DNA of 64,000 nt from Streptomyces sp. NBC_01294. GTDB lineage: Bacteria; Actinomycetota; Actinomycetes; Streptomycetales; Streptomycetaceae. The stretch's first letter is position 1; each line of letters starts with the position of its first letter. Shown in pieces: positions 36,067 through 44,577 of the stretch. The DNA is taken from NCBI RefSeq assembly GCF_035917235.1, contig NZ_CP108423.1, forward strand, positions 3,165,001 to 3,229,000. The letters are read 5' to 3'. Under the pieces are notes generated by a model that saw only the letters and a program-made list of their open reading frames with translations, searched no databases and had not been told where the DNA came from. Made by a program: the position numbers and the translations under genes.

Positions 36067-37323
36067 TCACTCGGCCACGTCGATGGTGCAGCGGTTGGAT
36101 TCCACTCCGGCGGCCGTGACCACCTGGACCTCGACGCGCCCGGGTTCCACTTCCGCCGGCACCGGCACGGTCAGCACGGCGTCGGAGGGGTTGGTGAACC
36201 CGCCCGCCACCGGGACGAGCGGAACGTGCACGTGCACCGCCCCGATCCGTACCACCAGCCGGGCCAGCATCTCCGGCGTCTGCGCCCCGGGAGGCACGAA
36301 GCCCACGCCCCGGATCTCGATGTCGTCCCCGGGGCGGACGGCCGCGTCCAGGTCCCCGGGCTCCCGTCTGCGCACCACCGACAGCACGAGCGGGCGGCTG
36401 CCCTCCGCGTACTTCGCCGCCAGGTACACCGCGGCCGACAGCGCCACGAGCAGGGCCAGCGCCCAGGGCAGCTGCGGCAGCCGGTCCGGGAAGCGGGCCA
36501 GCGAAGCCGCCGCGTAGGCCAGCACCACGGTCGACACGAGGACGTACTGCGCGTCCGGGAAGCTCCCTCGGCCCGCGTCGTCCGTCAGGAGGTCCACTCC
36601 GCGCGGCCGGTCGGCGGGCAGCTTCTGCAGCCGCTGCCCCATGATCCGTACGGAGACCACCCGGCGCACCAGCACCGCCACCGCCGAGGTCAGCGAGACC
36701 ACCGCCAGCAGCGGCAGCGCCCGGTCCAGCGCGAAGCCCGCGTACAGCGCCTGCCGCTCGGGCCCGGGCGTCGAGGCGGCCAGCCGCAGCGCGGGCAGCA
36801 GCGTGGCGAACGCCGTCAGCACCACCCAGGCGCTCGGCACCGTCTTCGACGTGGACAGCCGGTTGTCCTCGCCCACCAGCGGGGCCAGCAGCCCGCCGCG
36901 CACCGACTGGGCGCGGGCCGCGACCGTGAGCAGCCCGGCCAGCGACAGCGCGGCCAGCAGCCCGGCGGTGCGCGCCGCGGACCAGCCGGTGCCGAGCGCG
37001 GCGGCCACCTGGACCAGCAGCAGGACCCCTGCGGCGATCCACACGGCGAGCACGGCCCGCCGCGAGAACAGGTACAGCCAGGAGTTCCCGGCCTCCCGGC
37101 CCCGGTCGGCGACGGTACGGGCCGACAGGGTCAGCTCGTCGGAGACCCACTGCCGCGAGGCGCCGAGCGAGTGGGCCACGGCGGCCGGCACGCCCTGCCC
37201 GGAGGCGAACTCGTCGCGCTTCTCCAGGAACGCGGCGACCGCGCGGCGGTGTCCTTCCCGTGCGCACTCCTCGCAGGCGCAGGCGGTGGTGTGGGTACCT
37301 CGGGACATCTCTTGGACAGCCAC
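36067..37323 (-). CDS. Membrane protein with N-terminal Cys cluster and C-terminal IPT/TIG-like domain
   Basis: A 418-residue protein of unknown function. The N-terminus contains ACACEECAREGH (three Cys and a His, possibly zinc). Eight hydrophobic helices cover about 80-310. The last ~100 residues are beta-rich (PGDDIEIRGVGF, DAVLTVPVPAE, GRVEVQVVTAAG) like an IPT/TIG fold. I chose the GTG at 37323, with GAGAGGCGG upstream; an ATG five codons later is the alternative. Stands alone, 18 bases upstream of doxX and perhaps cotranscribed with it. Confidence 0.72.
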   Translation of the reverse strand: MAVQEMSRGTHTTACACEECAREGHRRAVAAFLEKRDEFASGQGVPAAVAHSLGASRQWVSDELTLSARTVADRGREAGNSWLYLFSRRAVLAVWIAAGVLLLVQVAAALGTGWSAARTAGLLAALSLAGLLTVAARAQSVRGGLLAPLVGEDNRLSTSKTVPSAWVVLTAFATLLPALRLAASTPGPERQALYAGFALDRALPLLAVVSLTSAVAVLVRRVVSVRIMGQRLQKLPADRPRGVDLLTDDAGRGSFPDAQYVLVSTVVLAYAAASLARFPDRLPQLPWALALLVALSAAVYLAAKYAEGSRPLVLSVVRRREPGDLDAAVRPGDDIEIRGVGFVPPGAQTPEMLARLVVRIGAVHVHVPLVPVAGGFTNPSDAVLTVPVPAEVEPGRVEVQVVTAAGVESNRCTIDVAE

Positions 37324-37424
37324 TGCGTGCCGCCTCTCTGAACTACGGTGCAATGCCAGCGAATTGTGCACCACTGCGGCAGTGCTCCGGATTGCGCACG
37401 ATGTCAGAGCAGGTGATTAACGGT

Positions 37425-38276
37425 TCATGATGTTGACGCCACCGGCCGCGCCGCCTCGTCGGCCAGCGGCTGGTAGCTCACCCAGGCGGCCAGATCGGAC
37501 CCGAACCGCTCGCGGGTGGCGACCGCGGCCCGGTGCTCGATCGGCACCGGCTTGCCCGCCGACCGGGCGATCAGCTGCACCTGCGCCGCCCGCTCCGCCG
37601 CGATGAACCACCAGGCCGCGGCGTCCACCGAGTCCCCGACCGTCAGCAGCCCCCGGTTGCGCAGGATCAGCGCCTTGTACGGGCCGAGCGCGAGCGCGAT
37701 CCGGGCGGCGTCGGCGTCCCCCTCCCCGGCGAACTCGTCCAGCAGCGCGTGGTCCTCGTAGAAGGCGCAGGCCTCCTGGGTGACCGGGGCCAGCAGTTCG
37801 CCGAGGGCCGCGAGCGCGCGTCCGTACGGGGCCTGCGCGCGCACCACGGCCACCACCTCGGGGCGCCGCCGGTGGACCGCCGCGTGCACGGCGAAGGCCA
37901 GCTGGTTGACCCGGCGCCCTCCCCGGACCACCCGCCCGTCCCCGTCGACCAGCAGCAGGTCGTCGGCGGTGAGCGCGGCGAAGGCCCGTCCGAAGGGGTT
38001 CACCCAGTAGCAGTCCTCGAACTCGGGGTCCCGCGCGGTGATCTGCCCGGCCACCCCGTCCTCGTACCCCAGCCGCCCCAGCAGCCGCAGCGCCCCGGCG
38101 AGCCGCTCCTTGCGGTGGGCGCGCGCCGCCTCGACGGTGTCGTGCACGGGCGGCATCTCGAAGCCGAGCCGCTCCACGGGCACGGGTGCGGGCGCGGGTG
38201 CGGGTACGGATGCGGGTGCGGGCACGGATGCGGGCAGGGGTACGGGCAGGGGTACGGATGCGGGCCGATCCGGCAT
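37425..38276 (-). CDS. Class II aldolase/adducin-fold protein lacking its metal ligands
   Basis: A 283-residue protein. The first 35 residues are Pro/Val/Ala repeats (PVPLPASVPAPASVPAPAPA). The aldolase/adducin fold follows with GRLGYEDGVAGQITARDPE, WVNPFGRAF, VNQLAFAVHAAVH, APYGRALAALGE and ALILRNRGLLTVG. Related proteins have GH where Gln78 is, an H-x-H zinc pair where Arg146-Ala-Gln148 is, and a third ligand His where Arg208 is. All of these are replaced, so metal-dependent aldolase activity is unlikely. The fold itself is intact and the codon usage normal. It is alone; function unknown. Confidence 0.82.
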   Translation of the reverse strand: MPDRPASVPLPVPLPASVPAPASVPAPAPAPVPVERLGFEMPPVHDTVEAARAHRKERLAGALRLLGRLGYEDGVAGQITARDPEFEDCYWVNPFGRAFAALTADDLLLVDGDGRVVRGGRRVNQLAFAVHAAVHRRRPEVVAVVRAQAPYGRALAALGELLAPVTQEACAFYEDHALLDEFAGEGDADAARIALALGPYKALILRNRGLLTVGDSVDAAAWWFIAAERAAQVQLIARSAGKPVPIEHRAAVATRERFGSDLAAWVSYQPLADEAARPVASTS

Positions 38277-38350
38277 GGGCCCTCCTCACGGTCGCCTTCG
38301 GGTCGCGGCGCAAGGTACCCGCGCCCCCGCGAAGTGGCCAGACACGCGAC

Positions 38351-38382
38351 GAAGCCGCCGCTCCGGAGGGAGCGGCGGCTTC
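38351..38382. terminator. Hairpin between the aldolase-like gene and guaA
   Basis: GAAGCCGCCGCTCC pairs perfectly with GGAGCGGCGGCTTC around the loop GGAG. It lies 20 bases after the guaA stop codon (minus strand). Confidence 0.88.
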
Positions 38383-38402
38383 GGTCAGGCGGTGGGTGGG
38401 GA

Positions 38403-39989
38403 CTACTCCCACTCGATGGTGCCCGGGGGCTTGCTCGTGCAGTCGAGGACCACCCGGTTCACCTCCGGCACCTCGTTGGTGATGCGGGTCGAGATCTTCG
38501 CGAGGACCTCGTACGGCATGCGCGTCCAGTCCGCGGTCATCGCGTCCTCGGAGGAGACGGGGCGCAGCACGATCGGGTGGCCGTAGGTGCGGCCGTCACC
38601 CTGGACGCCGACGCTGCGGACGTCCGCGAGCAGGACGACCGGGCACTGCCAGATCTCGCGGTCCAGGCCGGCCGCGGTGAGCTCGTGGCGGGCGATGGCG
38701 TCGGCCTCGCGCAGCAGGTCCAGGCGGTCCTTGGTGACCTCGCCGACGATGCGGATGCCGAGGCCGGGGCCGGGGAAGGGCTGGCGCTGGACGATCTCGT
38801 CGGGCAGGCCGAGCTCCTGGCCGACCATCCGGACCTCGTCCTTGAACAGCTGGCGCAGCGGCTCGACGAGCTCGAACTCGATGTCGTCGGGGAGGCCGCC
38901 CACGTTGTGGTGGGACTTGATGTTCGCGGTGCCGGTGCCGCCGCCGGACTCGACGACGTCCGGGTACAGCGTGCCCTGCACCAGGAAGGCCACGTCCGCG
39001 CCGCCCTCGGCGATGATCTCGGCCTGGGCCTGCTCGAAGACGCGGATGAACTCGCGGCCGATGATCTTCCGCTTGGTCTCCGGGTCGGAGACGCCGGCGA
39101 GCGCGTTCAGGAAGCGCTCCTGCGCGTCGACGACCTTCAGCTGCACGCCGGTGGCGGCGACGAAGTCCTTCTCGACCTGCTCGGTCTCGCCCTTGCGCAT
39201 CAGGCCGTGGTCGACGTAGACGCAGGTCAGCTGCGAGCCGATGGCCTTCTGGACGAGGGCCGCGGCGACCGCGGAGTCCACGCCGCCGGAGAGGCCGCAG
39301 ATGGCGCGCTTGTCGCCGACCTGCTCGCGGATGGCCGCGACCTGCTCCTCGACGATGTTGCCGGTGGTCCAGGTGGGGGCGAGGCCGGCGCCGCGGTAGA
39401 GGAAGTGCTCCAGGATCTGCTGGCCGTGCGTGGAGTGCATCACCTCGGGGTGGTACTGCACGCCGTACAGCTTCTTCTCGTCGTTCTCGAAGGCCGCGAC
39501 CGGGACGACGTTCGTCGACGCGGTGACGGTGAAGCCCTCGGGTGCCGCGGAGCAGGCGTCGCCGTGGGACATCCACACCGACTGGTTGTCGGGGGTGCCC
39601 TCGAAGAGGGTGGAGCCGGGCTTGGAGACGTCCAGCGGGGTGCGGCCGTACTCGCGGGCGCCGGTGTTGTCGACCTGACCGCCGAGGGTGGTCGCCATCA
39701 GCTGGAAGCCGTAGCACATGCCGAAGACGGGGACGCCGGCCTCGAACAGGGAACGGTCGAGCTGCGGAGCGCCGGCCTCGTACACGGAGGACGGACCGCC
39801 GGAGAGGATGATCGCCTTGGGGTTCTTGGCCAGCATCTCGTCGACGGGCATCGAGCTCGGCACGATCTCGCTGTAGACCCGTGCCTCGCGGACGCGGCGG
39901 GCGATGAGCTGGGCGTACTGGGCGCCGAAGTCGACGACGAGAACCGTGTCCGGGGCGCTGTCGTGGGCGGCGGAGGGTGCTTCTGGCAC
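38403..39989 (-). CDS. guaA: GMP synthase (glutamine-hydrolysing)
   Basis: A 528-residue enzyme that aminates XMP to GMP. The glutamine amidotransferase half has [27 protein letters not shown] with the nucleophile Cys, and QYHPEVMHS with the catalytic His. The ATP-pyrophosphatase half starts with [15 protein letters not shown] (P-loop) and ends in the GMP synthase C-terminal domain (PGTIEWE). I chose the GTG at 39989 with GGAAGG eight bases upstream; the longer frame has no family similarity. It completes the path from the IMP dehydrogenase genes at 57-60 kb. Confidence 0.97.
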   Translation of the reverse strand: MPEAPSAAHDSAPDTVLVVDFGAQYAQLIARRVREARVYSEIVPSSMPVDEMLAKNPKAIILSGGPSSVYEAGAPQLDRSLFEAGVPVFGMCYGFQLMATTLGGQVDNTGAREYGRTPLDVSKPGSTLFEGTPDNQSVWMSHGDACSAAPEGFTVTASTNVVPVAAFENDEKKLYGVQYHPEVMHSTHGQQILEHFLYRGAGLAPTWTTGNIVEEQVAAIREQVGDKRAICGLSGGVDSAVAAALVQKAIGSQLTCVYVDHGLMRKGETEQVEKDFVAATGVQLKVVDAQERFLNALAGVSDPETKRKIIGREFIRVFEQAQAEIIAEGGADVAFLVQGTLYPDVVESGGGTGTANIKSHHNVGGLPDDIEFELVEPLRQLFKDEVRMVGQELGLPDEIVQRQPFPGPGLGIRIVGEVTKDRLDLLREADAIARHELTAAGLDREIWQCPVVLLADVRSVGVQGDGRTYGHPIVLRPVSSEDAMTADWTRMPYEVLAKISTRITNEVPEVNRVVLDCTSKPPGTIEWE

Positions 39990-40076
39990 GGGGCGGCCTT
40001 CCGGCGGAAGAGGTGGCTGTTTTGTCGATTCTAACGGGGGGCGTAGGGGCCTCTTCGTCTCACCATCCGAATCGGC

Positions 40077-40106
40077 TTGGCCCGGAGGGGCACGGAAGGC
40101 CATAAT
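40077..40106 (+). promoter_or_regulatory. Promoter of the chorismate mutase leader
   Basis: TTGGCC (40077) and CATAAT (40101) lie 18 bases apart. The expected start point, 7-8 bases after the -10 box, falls at the ATG of the leader peptide, so the transcript may be leaderless. The -10 agrees well with the vegetative consensus; the -35 less so. Confidence 0.5.
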
Positions 40107-40113
40107 CCGTTCC

Positions 40114-40182
40114 ATGCGCAAGCAGCTGAGCTTCCTCTTTACCTATGGCACCGGCCGGTCCGGTCGCCATGGGTCCTCGTGA
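40114..40182 (+). CDS. Leader peptide of the chorismate mutase attenuator (22 residues)
   Basis: It reads [20 protein letters not shown] and two serines, then TGA. Phe7, Phe9 and Tyr11 cluster in five codons: TTC CTC TTT ACC TAT. TTT and TAT are rare codons in this genome type, where TTC and TAC dominate. Chorismate mutase makes prephenate, the precursor of Phe and Tyr, so a leader rich in those codons is what attenuation requires. A terminator-like hairpin follows 27 bases after the stop, then chorismate mutase. It is too short to judge as a protein; the regulatory reading is inference from the arrangement. Confidence 0.55.
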   Translation: MRKQLSFLFTYGTGRSGRHGSS

Positions 40183-40209
40183 TGCTCGCTTGAGCCGCTG
40201 ACTTCCCAG

Positions 40210-40239
40210 AGCGCCCCGGTCCGACAGGACCGGGGCGCT
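40210..40239 (+). terminator. Attenuator hairpin upstream of chorismate mutase
   Basis: AGCGCCCCGGTCC pairs perfectly with GGACCGGGGCGCT around the loop GACA. The 5'-arm segment CCGGTCC (40216-40222) is also present within the leader at 40155-40161, so the leader copy can pair with GGACCGG at 40227-40233 and prevent terminator formation. Only a few T residues follow (GCGTTTCC). Confidence 0.65.
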
Positions 40240-40284
40240 CCGGCGTTTCCGCTCCTGTCGGCACAACCCACAGGAGACACGACC

Positions 40285-40548
40285 ATGAGCACGATCACGA
40301 CCACCCCCGAGCAGCTGATCGCCGGCTCCCGCACGCGCATCGACGCCCTCGACGACCGGATCATCGGCCTGATCCAGGAGCGGATGGCCGTCTCGACGGT
40401 CATCCAGGACGCCCGGATCGCCTCCGGCGGCCGCCGGGTGCACCTGTCCCGCGAGATGGAGGTGCTCTCGCACTGGAGCGACGCGCTCGGAAAGCCCGGC
40501 ACCGCCCTCGCCATGACGCTGCTGGAGCTGTGCCGGGGCCGCGTGTGA
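40285..40548 (+). CDS. Chorismate mutase, AroQ class (short monofunctional)
   Basis: An 87-residue all-helical protein that isomerises chorismate to prephenate for Phe and Tyr synthesis. The helix 1 pattern SRTRIDALDDRIIGLIQERM carries the active-site Arg residues. IQDARIASGGRRVHLSREME follows, with Arg in place of the Lys seen in the E. coli domain (a conservative change I believe common in actinobacteria). CAGGAGAC precedes the ATG. It lies 45 bases after the attenuator hairpin. Confidence 0.92.
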   Translation: MSTITTTPEQLIAGSRTRIDALDDRIIGLIQERMAVSTVIQDARIASGGRRVHLSREMEVLSHWSDALGKPGTALAMTLLELCRGRV

Positions 40549-40599
40549 CGGTCGTTCGTCACTCTTCCGGACCGTGACCGGCCCGCCGGGCCCTTCGTT

Positions 40600-40747
40600 G
40601 GTGAGGTTGTCCGCGGCAGCCAGCCGCGGAACCGCAACACCACGCGTGGCTCCGCTGGGAGCGATGAGACGCACGCCCCGTGGAGCGTGCGTCGTGGGAC
40701 CTCGCTCCTTCGCGTGACCGGACGGCAGGGGACAGCAGCCCGGTCAC
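40600..40747 (+). ncRNA. Cluster of stable helices downstream of chorismate mutase, possible structured RNA
   Basis: This 308-base gap (40549-40856) has no gene. It contains three helices before the terminator: TCCGCGGC/GCCGCGGA (40610-40630), a long three-segment stem CACGCG/CGCGTG, GGAGCGA/TCGCTCC and GACGCACGC/GCGTGCGTC (40641-40716), and GTGACCGG/CCGGTCAC (40714-40747). They are perfect within each segment and stack in one direction. It might be a small RNA, a 3' UTR element, or chance in GC-rich DNA; both strands are possible. Confidence 0.3.
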
Positions 40748-40755
40748 CCCGTAGG

Positions 40756-40789
40756 ACGGCCGGCCCTGGGGACGCCCGGGGCCGGCCGT
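40756..40789. terminator. Terminator between chorismate mutase and the LASTG protein gene
   Basis: ACGGCCGGCCC pairs with GGGCCGGCCGT around a 12-base loop. It can act for both convergent genes. Confidence 0.75.
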
Positions 40790-40856
40790 TCTGCGTGCTC
40801 GCACCGCCTGCGAAGTGACGCCTGCGAAGTGACACCTACGGGTTGCGCCTACGGGG

Positions 40857-42506
40857 TTACGCGCGCCCGGCCGCCTTGCGGCGGAAGGCCAGGACCAGGG
40901 CGCCGCCTGCGGCGACCAGCACCGCGCCGCCGAACGCGAGCGTCCCGGCGGAGGTGCCGGTGGAGGCGAGGCCGCCGTTCGGCCTGGCGTCGGTGCCGCT
41001 GCCGGCCGTGGCCGAGGCGGTCGCTGTCGGGGTCGGCGTGGCGGAGGCCGTCGGGGTCGGCGTGGCCGAGGTGGTCGGCGTCGGCGTGGTGCCGCCGCCC
41101 TTCGCGTTGATCACGAAGGACGCCTTGTCGTTGGCGTGGTTCGGGTCCCACCGCTGGCCCTGGGTGCCGCCCGGGGTCCACTGGCCGACCGAGACGGAGC
41201 CCTTGGCGTCCGTCACGACCTTCTCGATCTTCAGCTCGAACGGGTAGGAGAACGTCTCCCTCTCCCCCACGACGTCGCCGGTGGAGCAGAAGTAGCGCGG
41301 CGCTCCCAGGGCCTGCTCGCGGTCGCTGCCGTCGGCGTTGACGCCCTTGCAGCCGGCCGGCACCTTCGTGACCCTCGCGCCCGCCGGGATCACGATGTCC
41401 GTGCGGGCGACGTCCTCACCGGAGCGCAGGTGCGCGATCCACGCGGGGCCCTTGTTGCGGAAGCCGAGGTCGGCCTTCACGGTCTCGCCGGCCTTGCCCT
41501 TGAGGGACACCGGCGCGGCCACGAGGTCCGCGGTGTTCTTCGTCGCGAAGTCGAACTCCTGGACGTTGTTCCAGGGATCCAGGTCCACCGACCGCACGGA
41601 CGCGGACGCCTTGGGGGCCCGCTTCTGCACGGTCAGCTTCTTGCCGTTGGCGGGCCGGCCGAGCTTTCCGGTCTTCGGCTGGTCGCCGCTCGCGTAGACC
41701 GCGTAGGTCAGCCCGTCGAGGAAGGCGTGCGGGGCGGCCTTGAGGGTCAGCGGGCCGTCGAGGCCGTAGACCGCGCCCGCCTCGTACTCGCCCTCCAGCA
41801 GGCACTGCACCGTGGTCCAGCCGCTGTTCCACGACCGGTCCTCGCTCGCGTCCTCGGAGTAGGAGCAGTTGTCGTACTGCTCCACCAGGCCGATGCCGTG
41901 CGTGGTGCGCACCTCGAGCACCACGCCATGGACGGACTCGGTGCCCTCGTTGGCGAAGACGACCGGCAGGGCCTGCTTGTCGCCCGGCTTCTGCTCCGCC
42001 TTGAGGCGGGCCGGCTCCATCACCAGGTCGGGGCCGCCGACCCGCACCTTGGTGGTGGCGGACTTGAAGGTGGCGCCGTCCGCCGTGCCGGTGACCGTCA
42101 GGTCGGCGGCCACGCCGGCCTTGACGTCCTTGGCGGCGCGGACGTCCAGGTCCACGACGGTGGTCTCGCCGGCCCACAGCGCGGGGCGCTTGCAGGTCAC
42201 CGCCGCGGCGGTGAGCGTGCAGGCCGAGCCCTGCTGCCCGGCGAGCGTGACGTCGGCGACGCCCTTGAGCGGGCTCAGGTCGATCGTGAAGGTGCTCTGG
42301 CGGCCGAACGCCTTGCCGGAGTCGTTGACGAGTCGGAACTCGACGGAGGTCTTCTGCGGTTCACCGCCCTGACCGGGGTGCGGGCGCAGGCCGATCCCGG
42401 CCGGTCCGGCCAGGGTGAAGACGGGGTCCGCTGCGTGTGCGGGAGTGGTGGACAGCCCCAGGGCCACGAGGCCACAGGCAGCCAGCAACGAGATGCGCTT
42501 TCTCAT
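40857..42506 (-). CDS. Secreted cell-surface protein with LASTG sorting signal
   Basis: A 549-residue exported protein. A signal peptide begins with MRKRISLLAACGLVALGLST and is cut near TPAHAADP. Two or three beta-sandwich repeats follow (~30-450), with Cys pairs and conserved-looking DLDVRAAKDVKAG. A Thr/Pro/Ala/Ser repeat stalk (TPTPTASATPTPTATASATA) leads to LASTG at 513-517, a hydrophobic helix and a basic RRKAAGRA tail: the layout of a sortase substrate. Streptomyces class E sortases recognise LAxTG, so the call fits. The domain itself resembles surface or adhesion-like proteins of unknown ligand. Confidence 0.88.
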   Translation of the reverse strand: MRKRISLLAACGLVALGLSTTPAHAADPVFTLAGPAGIGLRPHPGQGGEPQKTSVEFRLVNDSGKAFGRQSTFTIDLSPLKGVADVTLAGQQGSACTLTAAAVTCKRPALWAGETTVVDLDVRAAKDVKAGVAADLTVTGTADGATFKSATTKVRVGGPDLVMEPARLKAEQKPGDKQALPVVFANEGTESVHGVVLEVRTTHGIGLVEQYDNCSYSEDASEDRSWNSGWTTVQCLLEGEYEAGAVYGLDGPLTLKAAPHAFLDGLTYAVYASGDQPKTGKLGRPANGKKLTVQKRAPKASASVRSVDLDPWNNVQEFDFATKNTADLVAAPVSLKGKAGETVKADLGFRNKGPAWIAHLRSGEDVARTDIVIPAGARVTKVPAGCKGVNADGSDREQALGAPRYFCSTGDVVGERETFSYPFELKIEKVVTDAKGSVSVGQWTPGGTQGQRWDPNHANDKASFVINAKGGGTTPTPTTSATPTPTASATPTPTATASATAGSGTDARPNGGLASTGTSAGTLAFGGAVLVAAGGALVLAFRRKAAGRA

Positions 42507-42627
42507 GCAGCCGTTGACCTTCGAGCGTCAGTCGCAGTTGCACACTTCGCTGTGTGATCGACACCACAGCCCGGCCGGGGGGATTCCGGTACAACCTTCA
42601 AGGCTGAACATCTGTCACGTATGTACC

Positions 42628-42670
42628 GCGGTGGGCACCGCGCTCGGAGGGGGAGCGCGGTGCCCACCGC
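42628..42670. terminator. Perfect 18-bp hairpin after the GMC gene
   Basis: GCGGTGGGCACCGCGCTC pairs with GAGCGCGGTGCCCACCGC around a 7-base loop, two bases after the stop of the GMC oxidoreductase gene. Confidence 0.85.
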
Positions 42671-42672
42671 CG

Positions 42673-44568
42673 TCAGCCGGCCGGTTCCGGCTTCTTCGCC
42701 TCGACGGGCGGGGCCGCGGCCTGGCGCGGCGGAATCTCCGGGACCGCCAGGAACGGCAGCCGCAGCGCGCCGAAGGCCTCTTTCGGGACCGCGGGCCGGG
42801 CCGGCTCCACCGCCTCCAGCCGGACGTAGGCCGTCCCCTGCTCGGGCCGCGGGTCCGCCTCGCCCTTGTTCGGCCAGTACGACATCGCCCGTTCCGCTTG
42901 CGCCGTGATGGTCAGCGACGGGTTGACCCCGAGGTTCGCGGAGACGGCCGAGCCGTCCACCACCGAGATACCCGGGTGCCCGTAGAGCCGGTGGTACGGG
43001 TCCACCACGCCCTCCTGCGCGGACGCCCCGATCGGGCAGCCGCCCAGGAAGTGCGCGGTCAGCGGGGTCCCCATCAGCTCGCCGACGTTGCTGCCCGCGA
43101 AGCCGTTGATCTCCTCGGCCAGCAGGCTCGCGGCCTGCGTGGCCTCCTCGATCTGGACCGGGTTCGGGGCGCCGTGGCCCTGGCGGGCGGTGAGCAGGCC
43201 CTTCCCGAGCCCGCCGGGCTTGCGGTATGTGGTCAGCGAGTTGTCCAGCGACTGCATGACCAGGCCGATGATGGTCCGCTCCGACCAGCGCCGGTTGGAC
43301 AGCGAACGGGCCAGCTGCATCGGGTGCTTCGCGGTCCTGGCCAGCCAGGCGCGGACCCGGTGCCGGCTGTAGGGGACCTGCAGGACGGTCATGAACCCCA
43401 TGGCGTTGGAGCCCTTGCCGTAGCGGACGGGCTCGATGTGGGTGTCGGCGTTGGGGTGCACGGAGGAGGTGATCGCCACGCCGCGGGTGAAGTCGGCCCG
43501 CCGCTCGCTGCCGTGCCGTCCGCGGTAGCGGCGGTCGTCGGTCTGGGCGCCGACAATGGCTTCGGAGTTGGTCCGGGTCAGCTCGCCGAGCCGCTCCGAG
43601 AGGCGCGGAAGCTCGCCGCGGTCCTTCATCGCGTGCAGCAGGGTCTGGGTGCCGTAGGTACCGGCCGCGACGACCACGTGGCGGGCGCGCAGCACCTTCG
43701 CCCGGCCGCGGCGGCGGCCGTCGGTGGGGACGGTGCGGACTTGGTAGCCGCCCTCGGGATGGTCGCGGAGCGCGGTGACGGTGGTCATGGGGTGGATGAC
43801 GGCGCCGGCGCGTTCGGCGAGGTGCAGGTAGTTCTCGTTCAGGGTGTTCTTCGCGCCGTGCCGGCAGCCGGTCATGCACTCGCCGCATTCGGTGCAGGCC
43901 TTGCGGGCGGGGCCGGCGCCGCCGAAGTACGGGTCGGGGACCTCCTGGCCGGGCCGGGCCCTGGGGCCTGCCTCGGCGTCGTCGCCGTCACCGAAGAAGA
44001 CGCCGACCGGGGCCATGTGGAAGGAGTCCGCCACGCCCATCTTCTCGGCGGCCGCCTTGAGGTGGACGTCGGAGGGGGTCATGGTCGGGTTGAGGCGCAC
44101 CCCGAGCATCCGCTTGGCCTGGTCGTAGTAGGGGGCGAGTTCGTCCCGCCAGTCGGTGATGGACGCCCACTGCCGGTCCTCGAAGAAGGCGGTGGGCGGG
44201 ACGTACAGGGTGTTGGCGTAGTTGAGCGAGCCGCCGCCCACGCCGGCCCCCGCGAGCACCATCACGTTGCCGAGCAGGTGGATGCGCTGGATCCCGTACA
44301 GCCCGAGGGCCGGGGCCCACAGGTAGTTGCGCAGGTCCCAGCTGTTCTTCGGCAGGCTCTCGCGGGTGAAGCGGCGCCCTGCCTCCAGGACGCCGACCCG
44401 GTAGCCCTTCTCGGTGAGACGGAGGGCCGAGACCGACCCTCCGAAGCCCGATCCGATGACGATGACGTCGTAGTCGTACGCGGCGTCGGACGCGGTGTCG
44501 GCAGTGGCGTCGACTGTGGCGTCGGACGTGGCGTCGGCTGTGTCGTCGGATGCGTCGTCGTGCGACAC
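42673..44568 (-). CDS. GMC-family FAD oxidoreductase, cholesterol-oxidase-like
   Basis: A 631-residue flavoenzyme. The first ~30 residues repeat Asp/Ala/Thr (DDTADATSDATVDATADTAS). The FAD motif YDVIVIGSGFGGSVSALRL begins at about 33, with [14 protein letters not shown] following. A Cys group CTECGECMTGCRHG sits near 225, as in the ChoD-like GMC subgroup. The C-terminal GMC signature is HFLGGCPIG and VVDGSAVSANLGVNPS. Oxidation of an alcohol or sterol is likely; substrate unknown. It is downstream of the aldehyde dehydrogenase by 9 bases, which suggests alcohol-to-acid oxidation in one operon. Confidence 0.88.
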   Translation of the reverse strand: MSHDDASDDTADATSDATVDATADTASDAAYDYDVIVIGSGFGGSVSALRLTEKGYRVGVLEAGRRFTRESLPKNSWDLRNYLWAPALGLYGIQRIHLLGNVMVLAGAGVGGGSLNYANTLYVPPTAFFEDRQWASITDWRDELAPYYDQAKRMLGVRLNPTMTPSDVHLKAAAEKMGVADSFHMAPVGVFFGDGDDAEAGPRARPGQEVPDPYFGGAGPARKACTECGECMTGCRHGAKNTLNENYLHLAERAGAVIHPMTTVTALRDHPEGGYQVRTVPTDGRRRGRAKVLRARHVVVAAGTYGTQTLLHAMKDRGELPRLSERLGELTRTNSEAIVGAQTDDRRYRGRHGSERRADFTRGVAITSSVHPNADTHIEPVRYGKGSNAMGFMTVLQVPYSRHRVRAWLARTAKHPMQLARSLSNRRWSERTIIGLVMQSLDNSLTTYRKPGGLGKGLLTARQGHGAPNPVQIEEATQAASLLAEEINGFAGSNVGELMGTPLTAHFLGGCPIGASAQEGVVDPYHRLYGHPGISVVDGSAVSANLGVNPSLTITAQAERAMSYWPNKGEADPRPEQGTAYVRLEAVEPARPAVPKEAFGALRLPFLAVPEIPPRQAAAPPVEAKKPEPAG

Positions 44569-44577
44569 GGATACCCC

